Source: Arthrobacter psychrochitiniphilus (GTDB lineage: Bacteria > Actinomycetota > Actinomycetes > Actinomycetales > Micrococcaceae). Taken from it: 64,000 nucleotides of DNA. The position numbers were made by a program, and so were the translations under genes. The stretch spans positions 62,001 through 126,000 of the forward strand of contig NZ_QHLZ01000007.1 of assembly GCF_003185915.1 (NCBI RefSeq). Reading direction: 5' to 3'. Below are positions 43,456-53,138 of this stretch, one piece after another (within the stretch, counting starts at the first letter, position 1; the number at the start of each line of letters is the position of its first letter). The notes under the pieces were generated by a model that did not search any database, was not told where the DNA came from, and saw only the letters and a list, made by a program, of their open reading frames with translations.

Positions 43456-44379
43456 ATGTCTTCACGTCGGCGCACATTTCTTGCCGTGGGCTCAATAGTG
43501 GCCGCCTCCCTCACCCTCGCCGCCTGTGGTGGTGGGGGAGGCGTCTCCACCACCGCCGCGGAGGGCACCATCTCGGTGGTGGCCTCTACCAATGTGTACG
43601 GGGATATTGCCCAGGCCATTGGCGGGGAGTACGTCAGCGTTCATTCCATCATCGCCAAGGCCTCGGCGGATCCCCACGGGTATGAAGCCAACGCTCAGGA
43701 CAAGCTGGCGGTCTCCAAGGCGCAGATCGGCATTGAAAACGGCGGTGGCTACGATGACTTCTTCGCCCAGCTGGCCAAGGGGCAGCTGGATTCGGGAGAG
43801 ATTGTCAATGTCAGCGAGCTCTCAGGATTGGACACCGGAGCGGACTTCAACGAGCACCTCTGGTATTCCGAACCCACCATAATCAAACTCGCCGATGATC
43901 TCGCAGCCCGCTTCTCAGCAGTGCTACCGGCCCACGCGGAGACTTTCACCACCCAGGCGGACGATTTTAAAGCCGGTCTGAAAGAGGTGGCAGATGGCCT
44001 GGCCCAGGTGAAGACAACCTTTGGTGGCGAGTCCGTGGCCATCACTGAGCCCGTGCCGCTGTACCTTCTAGAACAGGCCGGTCTGACTAACAAGACCCCC
44101 CATGAATTCACGGATGCAGTAGAAAGCGGCAATGACGTCCCGGCCGCAACTTTGGTGGAGATGAAAACTCTGCTTTCTTCCGGCACCGTTGCGCTGCTGG
44201 CGTACAACGAACAAACCGCAAGCCCACAGACCGAACAGGTTAACGCCGAAGCCGTGGCCGCCGGTGTTCCCGTGGTGGACTTCAATGAAACTCTTCCGGA
44301 AGGGTCCACCTACCTGCAGTGGATGCTTGCTAATGTTAACCACTTGGAACAAGGACTAAAAGCAGCGGCCGCCAAGTGA
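43456..44379 (+). CDS. znuA: Zinc ABC transporter substrate-binding lipoprotein
   Basis: 307 residues, ATG after AAAGGAACC. The lipobox LTLAACGG is at the end of the signal peptide, so it is anchored to the outer face of the membrane. Cluster A-I metal-binding pattern: DPHGYEANAQDKLAVSKA, FNEHLWYSEPTIIKLADDL, TEPVPLYLLEQAGL, with His residues as ligands. The long His-rich loop of E. coli ZnuA is absent. Operon with znuC and znuB, overlapping by GTGA and ATGA. Confidence 0.92.
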   Translation: MSSRRRTFLAVGSIVAASLTLAACGGGGGVSTTAAEGTISVVASTNVYGDIAQAIGGEYVSVHSIIAKASADPHGYEANAQDKLAVSKAQIGIENGGGYDDFFAQLAKGQLDSGEIVNVSELSGLDTGADFNEHLWYSEPTIIKLADDLAARFSAVLPAHAETFTTQADDFKAGLKEVADGLAQVKTTFGGESVAITEPVPLYLLEQAGLTNKTPHEFTDAVESGNDVPAATLVEMKTLLSSGTVALLAYNEQTASPQTEQVNAEAVAAGVPVVDFNETLPEGSTYLQWMLANVNHLEQGLKAAAAK

Positions 44380-45206
44380 GCGAAGCCGCTGTCATAACAC
44401 TGAAACGGGCCACATTAGCGTACGGGCCGCGAACTCTCTGGGAAGATCTCAACCTGACTGTGGCCCCCGGAGAATTTCTCGCCGTCCTCGGTGCTAACGG
44501 CAGCGGCAAAACCAGCTTTCTGAAGACCCTGCTGGGCATGACCCAGCTTAGTTCCGGCACGCTCATGCTTGATGGTGCACCTGCTCGCCGTGGCAACCGC
44601 ACCGTTGGCTACGTTCCCCAGCAAAAGAATTTCGCGCCAGACACCCCCTTGCGGGCCAGGGATTTGGTGGGCTTGGGTGTTGACGGTGACAAATGGGGCT
44701 TCCGTCTCCGCGGCCGGTCCTACCGGGCGCGTGTGGATGAATTACTGGAGCAAGTGGGTGCCACCAGTTACGGGAATATCCCGGTGGGCATGCTTTCCGG
44801 TGGTGAGCAACAACGGCTGCGCATTGCCCAGGCCGTTGCCGCCAACCCGAAGATTCTGCTCTGTGATGAGCCGTTGCTCTCCCTTGATTTGAATCATCAA
44901 AAAGAAGTCAGTGCCTTGGTGGGCCGGCAAGCCAAAGATCACGGGGCCGCCGTCGTGTTCGTCACGCATGAAATCAACCCCATTCTGGAACACGTGGACA
45001 GGGTGCTGTACCTGGCAGGTGGAAAATTCACGCTCGGAACACCGCAGGAAGTCATGCGCAGCGAGGTGCTCTCGGAGCTGTATGGCACACGGGTTGAGGT
45101 ACTCGCGCTGGACGGACGGCTCGTGGTGGTGGGCGGTCCGGACACGGTCCTGGATGGGCATGCGCTGGACACGCTGGGCTCCGTGACGGAACGGGAACTT
45201 TCATGA
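44376..45206 (+). CDS. znuC: Zinc ABC transporter ATP-binding protein
   Basis: 276 residues from a GTG overlapping the znuA stop. Walker A GANGSGKTSF, signature LSGGEQQRLRIAQAV, Walker B ILLCDEPLLSLD and the switch His in VFVTHEINP are present. The Q-loop lies in VGYVPQQKNF. It energises the permease ZnuB. Confidence 0.94.
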   Translation: MSEAAVITLKRATLAYGPRTLWEDLNLTVAPGEFLAVLGANGSGKTSFLKTLLGMTQLSSGTLMLDGAPARRGNRTVGYVPQQKNFAPDTPLRARDLVGLGVDGDKWGFRLRGRSYRARVDELLEQVGATSYGNIPVGMLSGGEQQRLRIAQAVAANPKILLCDEPLLSLDLNHQKEVSALVGRQAKDHGAAVVFVTHEINPILEHVDRVLYLAGGKFTLGTPQEVMRSEVLSELYGTRVEVLALDGRLVVVGGPDTVLDGHALDTLGSVTERELS

Positions 45207-46078
45207 ACTGGACAGATTTTTCTGATGCCGTCTTCAACTTCTCCAACTATGGCGAACTGCTGCCGCTGTTCCGGGACACGTTGCTGGCCGGTGCCATCCT
45301 CGGTGTGGTTGGCGGGCTGATCGGCACCTTTGTCATGATGCGGGATTTGGCGTTTGCGGTGCACGGCATTGCCGAATTATCCTTCGCGGGGGCCGCCTTT
45401 GCCTTATTGATTGGCGCGGACGTCATTTTTGGATCCTTGGTTGGCTCCATTTTGGCCGCCTTGTTATTGGGAGTCATGGGTGTCCGGGCCCGGGAGCGTA
45501 ACTCGGTCATTGGCGTCATCATGCCATTTGGGCTGGGTTTGGGCATCTTGTTCCTGTCCCTCTATGAGGGCCGCTCCGCCAATAAATTCGGGCTCTTGAC
45601 GGGGCAGATTGTCTCCGTTGATTCAACTCAGCTCTCCGTCTTGGCGGGCACGGCACTGGTGGTGGTGGTGGGGCTGGCCCTGATTTGGCGGCCGCTGACA
45701 TTCGCCAGCATTGATCCTGACATTGCAACAGCACGCGGAGTGCCCGTGCGCACACTCTCGTTGGCGTTCATGTTCCTGTTGGGCATTGCCGTGGCGCTGT
45801 CGATCCAAGTGGTGGGTGCCCTACTGGTTTTGGCCCTGCTCATCACGCCCGCCGCCGCGGCCTTGCAGGTCACGGTGGCGCCCCGGAGGGTGGTTGTGCT
45901 GAGCGTGGCCTTCGCCATGATCTCCACCGTGGGTGGAATCATGCTGGCCCTGGGCGGCAGCATCCCCATTAGCCCTTACGTGACAACACTTTCCTTCGTG
46001 ATTTACTTGCTGTGCCGGGCCACAGGGGCGGTGCGGCGCCGTCGTGGTTGGTCCCAGCGCCCCGCTTTGGCCGCATAG
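45203..46078 (+). CDS. znuB: Zinc ABC transporter permease
   Basis: 291 residues, ATG overlapping the znuC stop. About eight membrane helices in the ABC-3 permease pattern (GVVGGLIGTFVMMRDLAFAVHGIAELSFAGAAF, ARGVPVRTLSLAFMFLLG, VGALLVLALLITPAAAA). It forms the channel for zinc uptake with ZnuA and ZnuC. Confidence 0.94.
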   Translation: MNWTDFSDAVFNFSNYGELLPLFRDTLLAGAILGVVGGLIGTFVMMRDLAFAVHGIAELSFAGAAFALLIGADVIFGSLVGSILAALLLGVMGVRARERNSVIGVIMPFGLGLGILFLSLYEGRSANKFGLLTGQIVSVDSTQLSVLAGTALVVVVGLALIWRPLTFASIDPDIATARGVPVRTLSLAFMFLLGIAVALSIQVVGALLVLALLITPAAAALQVTVAPRRVVVLSVAFAMISTVGGIMLALGGSIPISPYVTTLSFVIYLLCRATGAVRRRRGWSQRPALAA

Positions 46079-46117
46079 CTTCCCGGGTCCTCTGAAGCTG
46101 CACACGGTTTGGGCCCC

Positions 46118-46150
46118 AATGGTGCGCTACTTCAAAAGTGGCGCACCATT
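46118..46150. repeat. 33-base palindromic intergenic element, copy 2
   Basis: TGGTGCGCTACTT (46120-46132) pairs with AAGTGGCGCACCA (46136-46148) with one mismatch (12 of 13 positions) around CAA. Read on the plus strand it agrees at 29 of 33 positions with the minus strand of 26189-26221. It lies between convergent znuB and zur and may also act as a transcript end. Confidence 0.75.
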
Positions 46151-46224
46151 TGAGATCTTCCGTACGCACGTCCAGGGTAGGACGGGGCAGAGTGGTACAG
46201 GGAAAGGGTGCGCAGCAGAACGGC

Positions 46225-46632
46225 TTACGCGGCTGAGCACTCCGGGCACAGACCGTAAATTTCCACGGTGTGCTGGACTTGGGTGAAGCCGTTGGCTTTG
46301 GCGATGGCCGCCGCCCAGCTCTCCACCTCTGGTGCCTGCACCTCCACTGTTTTCCCGCAGTTGCGGCACAACAGGTGGTGGTGGTGGCTGGTGGCGGAAC
46401 AACGCCGATACACGGCCTCGCCTTCGCCGTTGCGCAAGGTGTCCACCAGACCCTCTTCAGCCATCGAGGCGAGGATCCTGTAGGTGGTAGCGAGTGAAAC
46501 CCGGGTTCCTTGTTCATGCAGCAAGCGGTGCAGTTCTTGCGTGCTGACGAAGTCGTCCAGAGTGTCCAATGCTGCGCCGATGGCAACACGTTGCTTGGTG
46601 ACGCGCTGCTCCTTCACCGGGGCATCCGACAT
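46225..46632 (-). CDS. zur: Zinc uptake regulator Zur (Fur family)
   Basis: 135 residues. Winged helix VSTQELHRLLHEQGTRVSLATTYRILASMAEEGLVDTL, His-rich regulatory site SHHHHLLCRNCGKTVEV and structural CxxC pairs (CRNC, CPEC). Adjacent to znuACB, which makes zinc rather than iron the probable metal. It represses zinc import genes when zinc is plentiful. Confidence 0.9.
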   Translation of the reverse strand: MSDAPVKEQRVTKQRVAIGAALDTLDDFVSTQELHRLLHEQGTRVSLATTYRILASMAEEGLVDTLRNGEGEAVYRRCSATSHHHHLLCRNCGKTVEVQAPEVESWAAAIAKANGFTQVQHTVEIYGLCPECSAA

Positions 46633-46749
46633 GGTGCTCTCTTACTCTCATAGGGGCCGTGTTCCAATCACCCAGCCTAGCGCACCAGCATGAAAAGTCC
46701 CGTGGCGCCGCCCATGGCCGGGGCGGCGATACGGGCATAGGCTGACAGC

Positions 46750-47406
46750 ATGTTGCTAACAAAATACACCCACTCTTGTATCCGGCTCGAGCAAGACGGG
46801 CGCGTGCTGGTGCTTGACCCGGGGATCTTCTCGGAGTCCGCCACGGCGCTGGCGGGGGCTGACACCGTCCTGATCACGCATGAACATCCGGACCATTACG
46901 ACGGCGATGCCCTGGCACACGCGCTCTCAACCCTGCCGGACTTGAGCGTTCACGCTCCGACCGGTGTGGCCCGCGACTTGCGGGTGCGGGCGCCAGAGGC
47001 GCAGGGCCGGATCATGGACGCGGCGCCCGGGGAGCGGTTCACGGCCGCCGGTTTTGCCGTTGAGTGCTTTGGCGGACAGCACGCCCTCATTCACCCCAGC
47101 ATTCCCGTGGTGGCCAACGTGGGCTACCTGATTGATGATGATCTCTATCACCCAGGGGATGCCCTCATAGTCCCCGACGGGGTCAGCGTGGGCACCTTGT
47201 TAGTACCCGTCCATGCGCCGTGGTCGAAGGTGTCCGAAGTGGTGGACTTTGTGGTCTCGGTGCGCGCCCCGCACGCGTTCCAAATCCACGACGGCCTGCT
47301 CAATGAGCAAGGACTCGCGTTCACGGAGTCGCACATTGCCCGCATTGGCGGGCTGCACGGGGTGAAATTTCGGCACTTGCACGCCGGGCAATCCGTGGAC
47401 ATTTAG
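46750..47406 (+). CDS. Metallo-beta-lactamase-fold hydrolase
   Basis: 218 residues. The metal motif THEHPDHYDGD is near residue 39, with further ligands near GGQHALIHP and YHPGDAL, and a final His in QIHDGLLNEQ. It belongs to the UlaG-like L-ascorbate lactonase/small MBL class. The substrate is unknown. The ATG has a weak ribosome site. It is divergent from zur. Confidence 0.8.
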   Translation: MLLTKYTHSCIRLEQDGRVLVLDPGIFSESATALAGADTVLITHEHPDHYDGDALAHALSTLPDLSVHAPTGVARDLRVRAPEAQGRIMDAAPGERFTAAGFAVECFGGQHALIHPSIPVVANVGYLIDDDLYHPGDALIVPDGVSVGTLLVPVHAPWSKVSEVVDFVVSVRAPHAFQIHDGLLNEQGLAFTESHIARIGGLHGVKFRHLHAGQSVDI

Positions 47407-47470
47407 GCGTTGCGAGGTACAGGGTTTAGCCGGTCCTGCCCGCTTATCCGTCCAGCCCGTCCTGGCCGGT

Positions 47471-48550
47471 TTAGCCGTTCCAGAGGCCAGTGGCGAAGAA
47501 GTCTTCAATGACTTGTAGGTGCGGTGCGGGGTCCAAATCCTTCTCGCGCAGCCACGCCGCATTGTTGTAGCTACCCGCGTACCGTTCACCGCCGTCACAC
47601 ATCAGCGTGACAATGCTGCCCTTTTCTCCGGCAGCCACCATGGCCGCCACCACCTGCCACACGCCCCACAAATTAGTGCCCGTGGACGGTCCGGCGTGCA
47701 TGCCGGTGAACTGTTCAAAGTGCTTCATGGCGGCCACGGAGGCGGCGTCGGGAATTTGGAACATGGCGTCAATGACCCCTGGCACAAAACTGGGCTCAAC
47801 CCTGGGCCGGCCGATCCCTTCAATGCGGGAGGACGTGCCTGTCACGGTGTCCATGTCCCCGCTCTTCCATGCCGGGTAAAAGGCCGAACCTTCCGGATCC
47901 ACCACGGCCAGTTGCGTAGCGTGCCCGTGGTAGCGGATGTAGCGGCCAATGGTGGCCGAGGTACCACCGGTGCCGGCGCCCACAACAACCCACGCCGGTT
48001 CGGGATGGCGCTCATGGGAGAGCTGGCTGAAAATAGATTCGGCAATGTTGTTGTTGCCGCGCCAGTCGGTAGCCCGTTCAGCATAGGTGAACTGGTCCAT
48101 ATAGTGACCGTTGGTTTCGGCGGCAATGGCGGCGGCCGCCGAATACACCTCATCGGCGTTGTCCACAAAATGGCAGCGTCCGCCGAATTGTTCAATCAAG
48201 GAAACTTTTTCCGGGCTGGTGGAGCGGGTCATGACGGCCACAAAGTCCAGGCCCAGCAACTGCGCAAAGTACGCCTCTGAAACAGCCGTGCTGCCGGAGC
48301 TGGCCTCCACCACCGTGGTGCCCTGGTTGATCTGGCCGTTGACCAGGGCAAACAGGAATAGCGAACGGGCCAGGCGGTGCTTCAAGCTGCCTGTGCGGTG
48401 GCAGGATTCATCCTTTACATACAAGTCAACGCCCCACGCCTGCGGTAGCTCGATCTTGTACAGGTGGGTGTCTGCCGAACGGTTGTTTTCGGCTTGAACC
48501 TTGCCTATGGCGGTGTTTGTCCAGGACCAGTCAGGCTGCAAAGTGTTCAT
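47471..48550 (-). CDS. Cysteine synthase-family PLP enzyme (Cds1-like)
   Basis: 359 residues. The PLP Lys is in the segment [20 protein letters not shown], followed by [21 protein letters not shown] and the phosphate loop [14 protein letters not shown]. The pattern fits the actinobacterial branch that includes mycobacterial Cds1, reported as a cysteine desulfhydrase releasing H2S, rather than biosynthetic CysK. A divergent mercaptopyruvate sulfurtransferase gene lies 64 bases away, which supports a role in cysteine sulfur handling. Confidence 0.78.
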   Translation of the reverse strand: MNTLQPDWSWTNTAIGKVQAENNRSADTHLYKIELPQAWGVDLYVKDESCHRTGSLKHRLARSLFLFALVNGQINQGTTVVEASSGSTAVSEAYFAQLLGLDFVAVMTRSTSPEKVSLIEQFGGRCHFVDNADEVYSAAAAIAAETNGHYMDQFTYAERATDWRGNNNIAESIFSQLSHERHPEPAWVVVGAGTGGTSATIGRYIRYHGHATQLAVVDPEGSAFYPAWKSGDMDTVTGTSSRIEGIGRPRVEPSFVPGVIDAMFQIPDAASVAAMKHFEQFTGMHAGPSTGTNLWGVWQVVAAMVAAGEKGSIVTLMCDGGERYAGSYNNAAWLREKDLDPAPHLQVIEDFFATGLWNG

Positions 48551-48614
48551 GCTTGTCAGCGTATCGCAGTAGATTTGGGGAAAGTTGCATGCGAATCAAT
48601 TTCCAGGAGCTGCC

Positions 48615-49475
48615 ATGAGTGTCCTTATCACTGTTGACCAACTGAACGCCCGCCGCTTAGCCGGTACGCGGACGGTGTTGTTGGACGTCCGCTGGGCGCT
48701 GGGGGACCCCCACGGCCACGAGCATTATGTGGCCGGTCATATCCCGGGCTCCGTCTTTGTGGATTTGGACACCGAACTGGCCTCGCACGGGTTGCCAGCA
48801 GATGGCCGCCACCCCTTGCCCGCGGAGGCGGACTTTGCTGCCGCAGTGCGCCGCTGGGGTATCAATTCAGGTGACACGGTGGTTATTTACGACGACGCCG
48901 GGGCGGCTGCCGCTGCCCGTGCCTGGTGGCTTTTGCGCCATGGCGGCCTCACGGAGGTGCACCTGCTCGACGGCGGATTGGGCGCCTGGCGTGCAGCCAA
49001 CCTTCCCCTCACGGAAGGCGAGGAAACCGCGGAACCAGGTGATGCAGTGGTACATTTCGGGGCGCTGCAAACTATTGACGCCGATGAGGCAGCCACCTGG
49101 GCCGGAATTTTGCTCGATGCCCGGGCAGGGCAGCGGTACCGGGGTGAGGTGGAGCCCATGGATCCGCGCGCCGGGCATATTCCGGGGGCGCTCAGTGCCC
49201 CAACCAGTGAGAATCTGGTGGATGGGCATTTTTGTTCCCCGGAGCAATTGCGGGCACGGTTTGCTGCCTTAGGCGTTATGGAGGGAACCGCCGTTGGCGT
49301 GTATTGCGGATCCGGGGTGACGGCTGCGCACCAAATTGCTGCCCTGGAGATTGCCGGGTTCACGGCGGCCCTGTACCCAGGCTCGTGGTCCGCGTGGTCC
49401 AATCAGCCGCAGAGGCCCGTGGCAACAGGGCCTTCTAGTGGCAGGGGTGAGAACGGCGATAGGGTGGAAGCATGA
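48615..49475 (+). CDS. Thiosulfate/3-mercaptopyruvate sulfurtransferase
   Basis: 286 residues from ATG 48615 with AGGAG upstream; the frame opens ten codons earlier. Two rhodanese domains: the first begins LLDVRWALGDPHGHEHYVAGHIPGS, the second holds the catalytic Cys in YCGSGVTAAHQ. The CGSGVT loop is typical of 3-mercaptopyruvate sulfurtransferases. It transfers sulfur to cyanide or thiols. It overlaps the alcohol dehydrogenase gene by ATGA. Confidence 0.9.
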   Translation: MSVLITVDQLNARRLAGTRTVLLDVRWALGDPHGHEHYVAGHIPGSVFVDLDTELASHGLPADGRHPLPAEADFAAAVRRWGINSGDTVVIYDDAGAAAAARAWWLLRHGGLTEVHLLDGGLGAWRAANLPLTEGEETAEPGDAVVHFGALQTIDADEAATWAGILLDARAGQRYRGEVEPMDPRAGHIPGALSAPTSENLVDGHFCSPEQLRARFAALGVMEGTAVGVYCGSGVTAAHQIAALEIAGFTAALYPGSWSAWSNQPQRPVATGPSSGRGENGDRVEA

Positions 49476-50521
49476 CCCTTGTAAAAGCTTATGCAGCTGT
49501 TTCTGCCACGTCCGGACTCCGACCCAGCACTATTGAACGCCGCGAGCCCGGAGCGCACGACGTTGAAATTGCGATTGAATTTTGCGGATTATGCCACTCT
49601 GACGTGCACACCATCCGCTCCGAATGGGGACCTGCGAAGTACCCGCTGGTTCCGGGGCATGAAATTGTTGGAATTGTGAGCCGCGTTGGTGAGTCCGTGG
49701 AAGGGTTCACCGTGGGCGAGCGGGTTGGTGTTGGCTGCATGGTGGATTCCTGCCGCGAATGTGATTCCTGCCTGGAAGGCTTCGAGCAGTATTGCGAGGT
49801 AGGAAACGTTGGCACCTACAACGTGGCAGATCCACGCAATGGTGGTGCTATCACCCAGGGTGGCTATTCACAGGGCATTGTTGTGGATGAGAACTATGTA
49901 GTGCACATTCCCGAGGGCATGGACCCGGCCGCGGCAGCACCGCTTCTGTGTGCCGGAGTCACCACTTACTCACCGCTGCGCTACCTTGATGTCCAAGAAG
50001 GCGACAAGGTCGGTGTTGTTGGTCTGGGCGGGCTCGGTCACATGGCGGTGAAGATCGCCAAAGCTCTCGGTGCCACCGTCACAGTGTTCACCACCTCGCC
50101 CTCGAAGGCGGAAGCTGCCAAGGCCTTGGGTGCCGATCATGTAGTGGTGTCCACGGATGCGGCGCAAATGGAATCGGCGAAGAAGTCACTCAATGCGATC
50201 ATCGACACTGTTGCCGCCGTGCATGACATCAACGCGTACCTGCGCACACTGGCCCGCGACGGGGCGTTGATCCAGTTAGGTCTGCCCTCAGAGAAGATGC
50301 CGCCCGTAGATCCGGGCCTGCTGATCCGTGGCCGCCTTGCCTACGGTGGTTCGCTAATTGGTGGGATTGCCGAGACCCAGGAAATGCTTGATTTCTGCGC
50401 CGAGCACGGCGTTGTTTGCGACATTGAGCTAGTGAGCGCTGATGAGCTTGACGGCGCCTATGACCGGCTGGTTGCTGGCGATGTCAAGTACCGTTTTGTC
50501 CTTGACGTTTCCACCCTCTAA
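49472..50521 (+). CDS. Zinc-dependent NAD(P) alcohol dehydrogenase (CAD/YahK type)
   Basis: 349 residues. Catalytic zinc residues in CGLCHSDVHTI and GHEIVGIV, structural zinc cysteines in CMVDSCRECDSCLEGFEQYC, and the cofactor fold GVVGLGGLGHMAVKIAKALGA. A pattern of the medium-chain dehydrogenases that reduce aldehydes with NADPH. The aldehyde substrate is not known. It is coupled to the sulfurtransferase gene. Confidence 0.9.
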   Translation: MTLVKAYAAVSATSGLRPSTIERREPGAHDVEIAIEFCGLCHSDVHTIRSEWGPAKYPLVPGHEIVGIVSRVGESVEGFTVGERVGVGCMVDSCRECDSCLEGFEQYCEVGNVGTYNVADPRNGGAITQGGYSQGIVVDENYVVHIPEGMDPAAAAPLLCAGVTTYSPLRYLDVQEGDKVGVVGLGGLGHMAVKIAKALGATVTVFTTSPSKAEAAKALGADHVVVSTDAAQMESAKKSLNAIIDTVAAVHDINAYLRTLARDGALIQLGLPSEKMPPVDPGLLIRGRLAYGGSLIGGIAETQEMLDFCAEHGVVCDIELVSADELDGAYDRLVAGDVKYRFVLDVSTL

Positions 50522-50575
50522 ACACACTTTTTCTGTTGTTATTCTCTTTCCTTTTGTGATTCTGAGGAGTCTTTT

Positions 50576-51004
50576 GTGAGCACCCTTTTTACCAAGATCA
50601 TCAATGGTGATATTCCCGGCCGTTTCATCTGGAAGGATTCCGAGTGCGTTTCCTTCCTGACCATCGGACCGCTGACGGATGGGCACGTGCTGGTGGTTCC
50701 GCGGCAAGAAGTGGACAAGTGGACGGACGCAACACCTGAACTTCTCACACACCTGATGGCTGTTGCGCAGAGAATTGGCCAGGCCCAGGTGGCCGCCTTT
50801 GGTGCGCCCCGGGCGGGGCTGACCATTGCCGGTTTCGAGGTGGAGCACTTGCACGTGCATGTGTTCCCCGCGTATGGGTTGGAAAACTTTGACTTCGGCA
50901 CGGTGAACAACCACCCGGACCCTGAGCTCATGGACGCCAGCGCAGAAAAAATCCGGGTGGCTTTACGTGATGCTGGCCACGGTGAGCACGTGCCAACTGC
51001 CTAG
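50576..51004 (+). CDS. HIT-family nucleotide hydrolase
   Basis: 142 residues from GTG 50576, after GAGGAG. Pattern FTKIINGDIPGRFIWKDSECVSFL, DGHVLVVPRQEVDKW, and the histidine triad HLHVHVFP. HIT proteins cleave or transfer nucleoside phosphates. The exact substrate cannot be told from the sequence. Confidence 0.9.
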   Translation: MSTLFTKIINGDIPGRFIWKDSECVSFLTIGPLTDGHVLVVPRQEVDKWTDATPELLTHLMAVAQRIGQAQVAAFGAPRAGLTIAGFEVEHLHVHVFPAYGLENFDFGTVNNHPDPELMDASAEKIRVALRDAGHGEHVPTA

Positions 51005-51144
51005 TATCCGCCCATCTGGGGAAAATACTCCAGTAGCAAAAAGCTCCCGGCTGTGTGTCCGCACCCAGAGACCGGTAACGTTGGCGTCCGTTAAGTTCAG
51101 CTAAGTTCAACTACACAACTTTTCCGCGGACGGGAACTCAAGCA

Positions 51145-53118
51145 ATGCCACAAGTGCATAAAACTGGGCAGCATGTAGGCCAAGACGGTAAGCCGCACAA
51201 AGAGGACCACACTCTTTTGCAGACCATTGAAGAGAACTATCCCCACGATATTCATCCGGGTCTTGTGCCAGGAATTTCGGTGGATGAACAACGGTTTAAA
51301 TACGGTACTGACAGGCTTGTCTTTAGCCTGGCTGCGGTGTTGATTCTGGGATTCATCGCTTGGGGTGTGATCTCCACTGACTCGCTGAAGAGTGTTTCAG
51401 ATGCGGCTTTGAGCTGGGTGGTAGCCAACACAGGCTGGCTGTTCACTTCCCTTGTTTCGCTGGTTTTGGTGTTCATGATCTTCATTGGCTTTAGTAAATA
51501 TGGCCGCATACCCTTGGGGACCGACGGGGAAAAACCGGAGTTTTCCAAGTTTTCCTGGATTGCCATGATGTTCTCCGCTGGCATGGGCATTGGATTGTTC
51601 TTCTTTGGCCCTTACGAGCCGCTGACGTACTTCATTACACCGGCGCCCGGAACAGCCGCTCCGGAAACAGCTGATGCCATTCACAAGGCCATGGCGCAAA
51701 CCATTTTCCACTGGGGACTGCATGCGTGGGCGTTGTACGCGCTAGTGGGTGCGGCGGTGGCCTACGGCGCATACCGGCGTGGCCGGGTTCCTTTGATGAG
51801 CTCAATTTTCACCTCACTGTTTGGCAAGCGGCAAACTGAAGGTGTCCCCGGACGCTTGATCGACATGTTCGCCATTGTGGCCACACTCTTTGGAACAGCC
51901 GCATCCTTGGGAATTGGGGCCTTGCAAGTGGGCCGCGGTGTGGAGATTGTCAGCGGTATTGGCAAACTCCCCAACGCCGGGCTCATCCTCATTATTGCGA
52001 TTCTCAGCGCGGCCTTCGTGGCCTCGGCTGTCTCAGGTGTTGGGCGCGGCATCCGCTGGCTCTCCAACATCAACATGACACTGGCCTTGGTGCTGGCCAC
52101 CTTTATCTTTGTGGCTGGACCCACCTTGTTCCTGTTGAACCTTGTCCCAGCATCACTGACCGAGTACCTCTCTGAATTGCTGCACATGATGAGCAAGGGC
52201 CCCTCCTGGGGTGCTGATTCAGCTGACTTCTCAGCCACCTGGACCGTGTTCTACTGGGCCTGGTGGATTTCCTGGTCACCCTTTGTAGGGATTTTCCTGG
52301 CCCGCATTTCCCGCGGCCGGACCCTGCGCGAGTATGTGCTGTACGTTCTGGTTGTTCCCACCGTGGTCTGTGCGCTGGCCTTTAGCGTCTTTGGTGGAAC
52401 CGCCATCTGGCTGCGTATGAATGGCGCCGATATTGGCACCAACGCCTCTCCCCAAGACCTGTTCTTTTCCGTGCTGGATCAGCTGCCACTGGCGCAGATC
52501 ACACCCTTCTTGGCCATGACCTGCGTTGCTATTTTCTTTGTCACCTCCGCTGACTCTGCGTCCGTGGTGATGGGCATTCTCTCCCAGCGCGGCAAGGCGG
52601 AACCCGATAAAAAGATTGTGGTTTTCTGGGGCCTGGCCATGATGGGCATCGCCGTGGTGATGCTACTGGTAGGGGGCAACACGGCGCTGGAAGGATTGCA
52701 AAATCTGATCATTGTTTCTGCTTTGCCCTTCGCCATCATTTTGTTGCTCATGATGATTGCCTTCGCGAAGGACCTCCACACGGATCCCATGATGATCCGG
52801 GCGGAGTATGCCGAACAAGCCATTGAGAACGCGGTCAAGGCGGGAATTGATGAACATGGTGATGACTTTGCCCTGACCATTGAAAAAGCAGCCGTAGGCC
52901 ACGGCGCTGGTGAAGACTTTGACTCCCACGGCAGCGGCGTCACCGATTGGTATCAACGCCATGACGAAGAAGGCGAACCTGTTGATTATGACTACAAAGC
53001 TGGGGAGTACGCAGACGGCTGGGTGCCCGAAGACGGCACCGAGCCCAGCATTGACTCCACGCCTGCCGATCCGCAGGAACAGGACCCGGATCCTGACGCG
53101 GAGTACGTCAAAAGCTAG
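51145..53118 (+). CDS. BCCT-family betaine/choline/carnitine transporter
   Basis: 657 residues. Twelve predicted helices; conserved FSAGMGIGLFFFGPYEPLTYF and the Trp-rich substrate segment FYWAWWISWSPFVGIFLARISRGRT are clearly visible. The C-terminus is a long acidic tail of about 110 residues (DFDSHGSGVTDWYQRHDEEGEP..., ending PDPDAEYVKS), which in BetP-type transporters senses osmotic conditions. The N-terminal 50 residues are also charged. Likely sodium-coupled glycine betaine uptake under osmotic stress. Confidence 0.93.
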   Translation: MPQVHKTGQHVGQDGKPHKEDHTLLQTIEENYPHDIHPGLVPGISVDEQRFKYGTDRLVFSLAAVLILGFIAWGVISTDSLKSVSDAALSWVVANTGWLFTSLVSLVLVFMIFIGFSKYGRIPLGTDGEKPEFSKFSWIAMMFSAGMGIGLFFFGPYEPLTYFITPAPGTAAPETADAIHKAMAQTIFHWGLHAWALYALVGAAVAYGAYRRGRVPLMSSIFTSLFGKRQTEGVPGRLIDMFAIVATLFGTAASLGIGALQVGRGVEIVSGIGKLPNAGLILIIAILSAAFVASAVSGVGRGIRWLSNINMTLALVLATFIFVAGPTLFLLNLVPASLTEYLSELLHMMSKGPSWGADSADFSATWTVFYWAWWISWSPFVGIFLARISRGRTLREYVLYVLVVPTVVCALAFSVFGGTAIWLRMNGADIGTNASPQDLFFSVLDQLPLAQITPFLAMTCVAIFFVTSADSASVVMGILSQRGKAEPDKKIVVFWGLAMMGIAVVMLLVGGNTALEGLQNLIIVSALPFAIILLLMMIAFAKDLHTDPMMIRAEYAEQAIENAVKAGIDEHGDDFALTIEKAAVGHGAGEDFDSHGSGVTDWYQRHDEEGEPVDYDYKAGEYADGWVPEDGTEPSIDSTPADPQEQDPDPDAEYVKS

Positions 53119-53138
53119 AACGCGCGGGTGGTGCCGGC

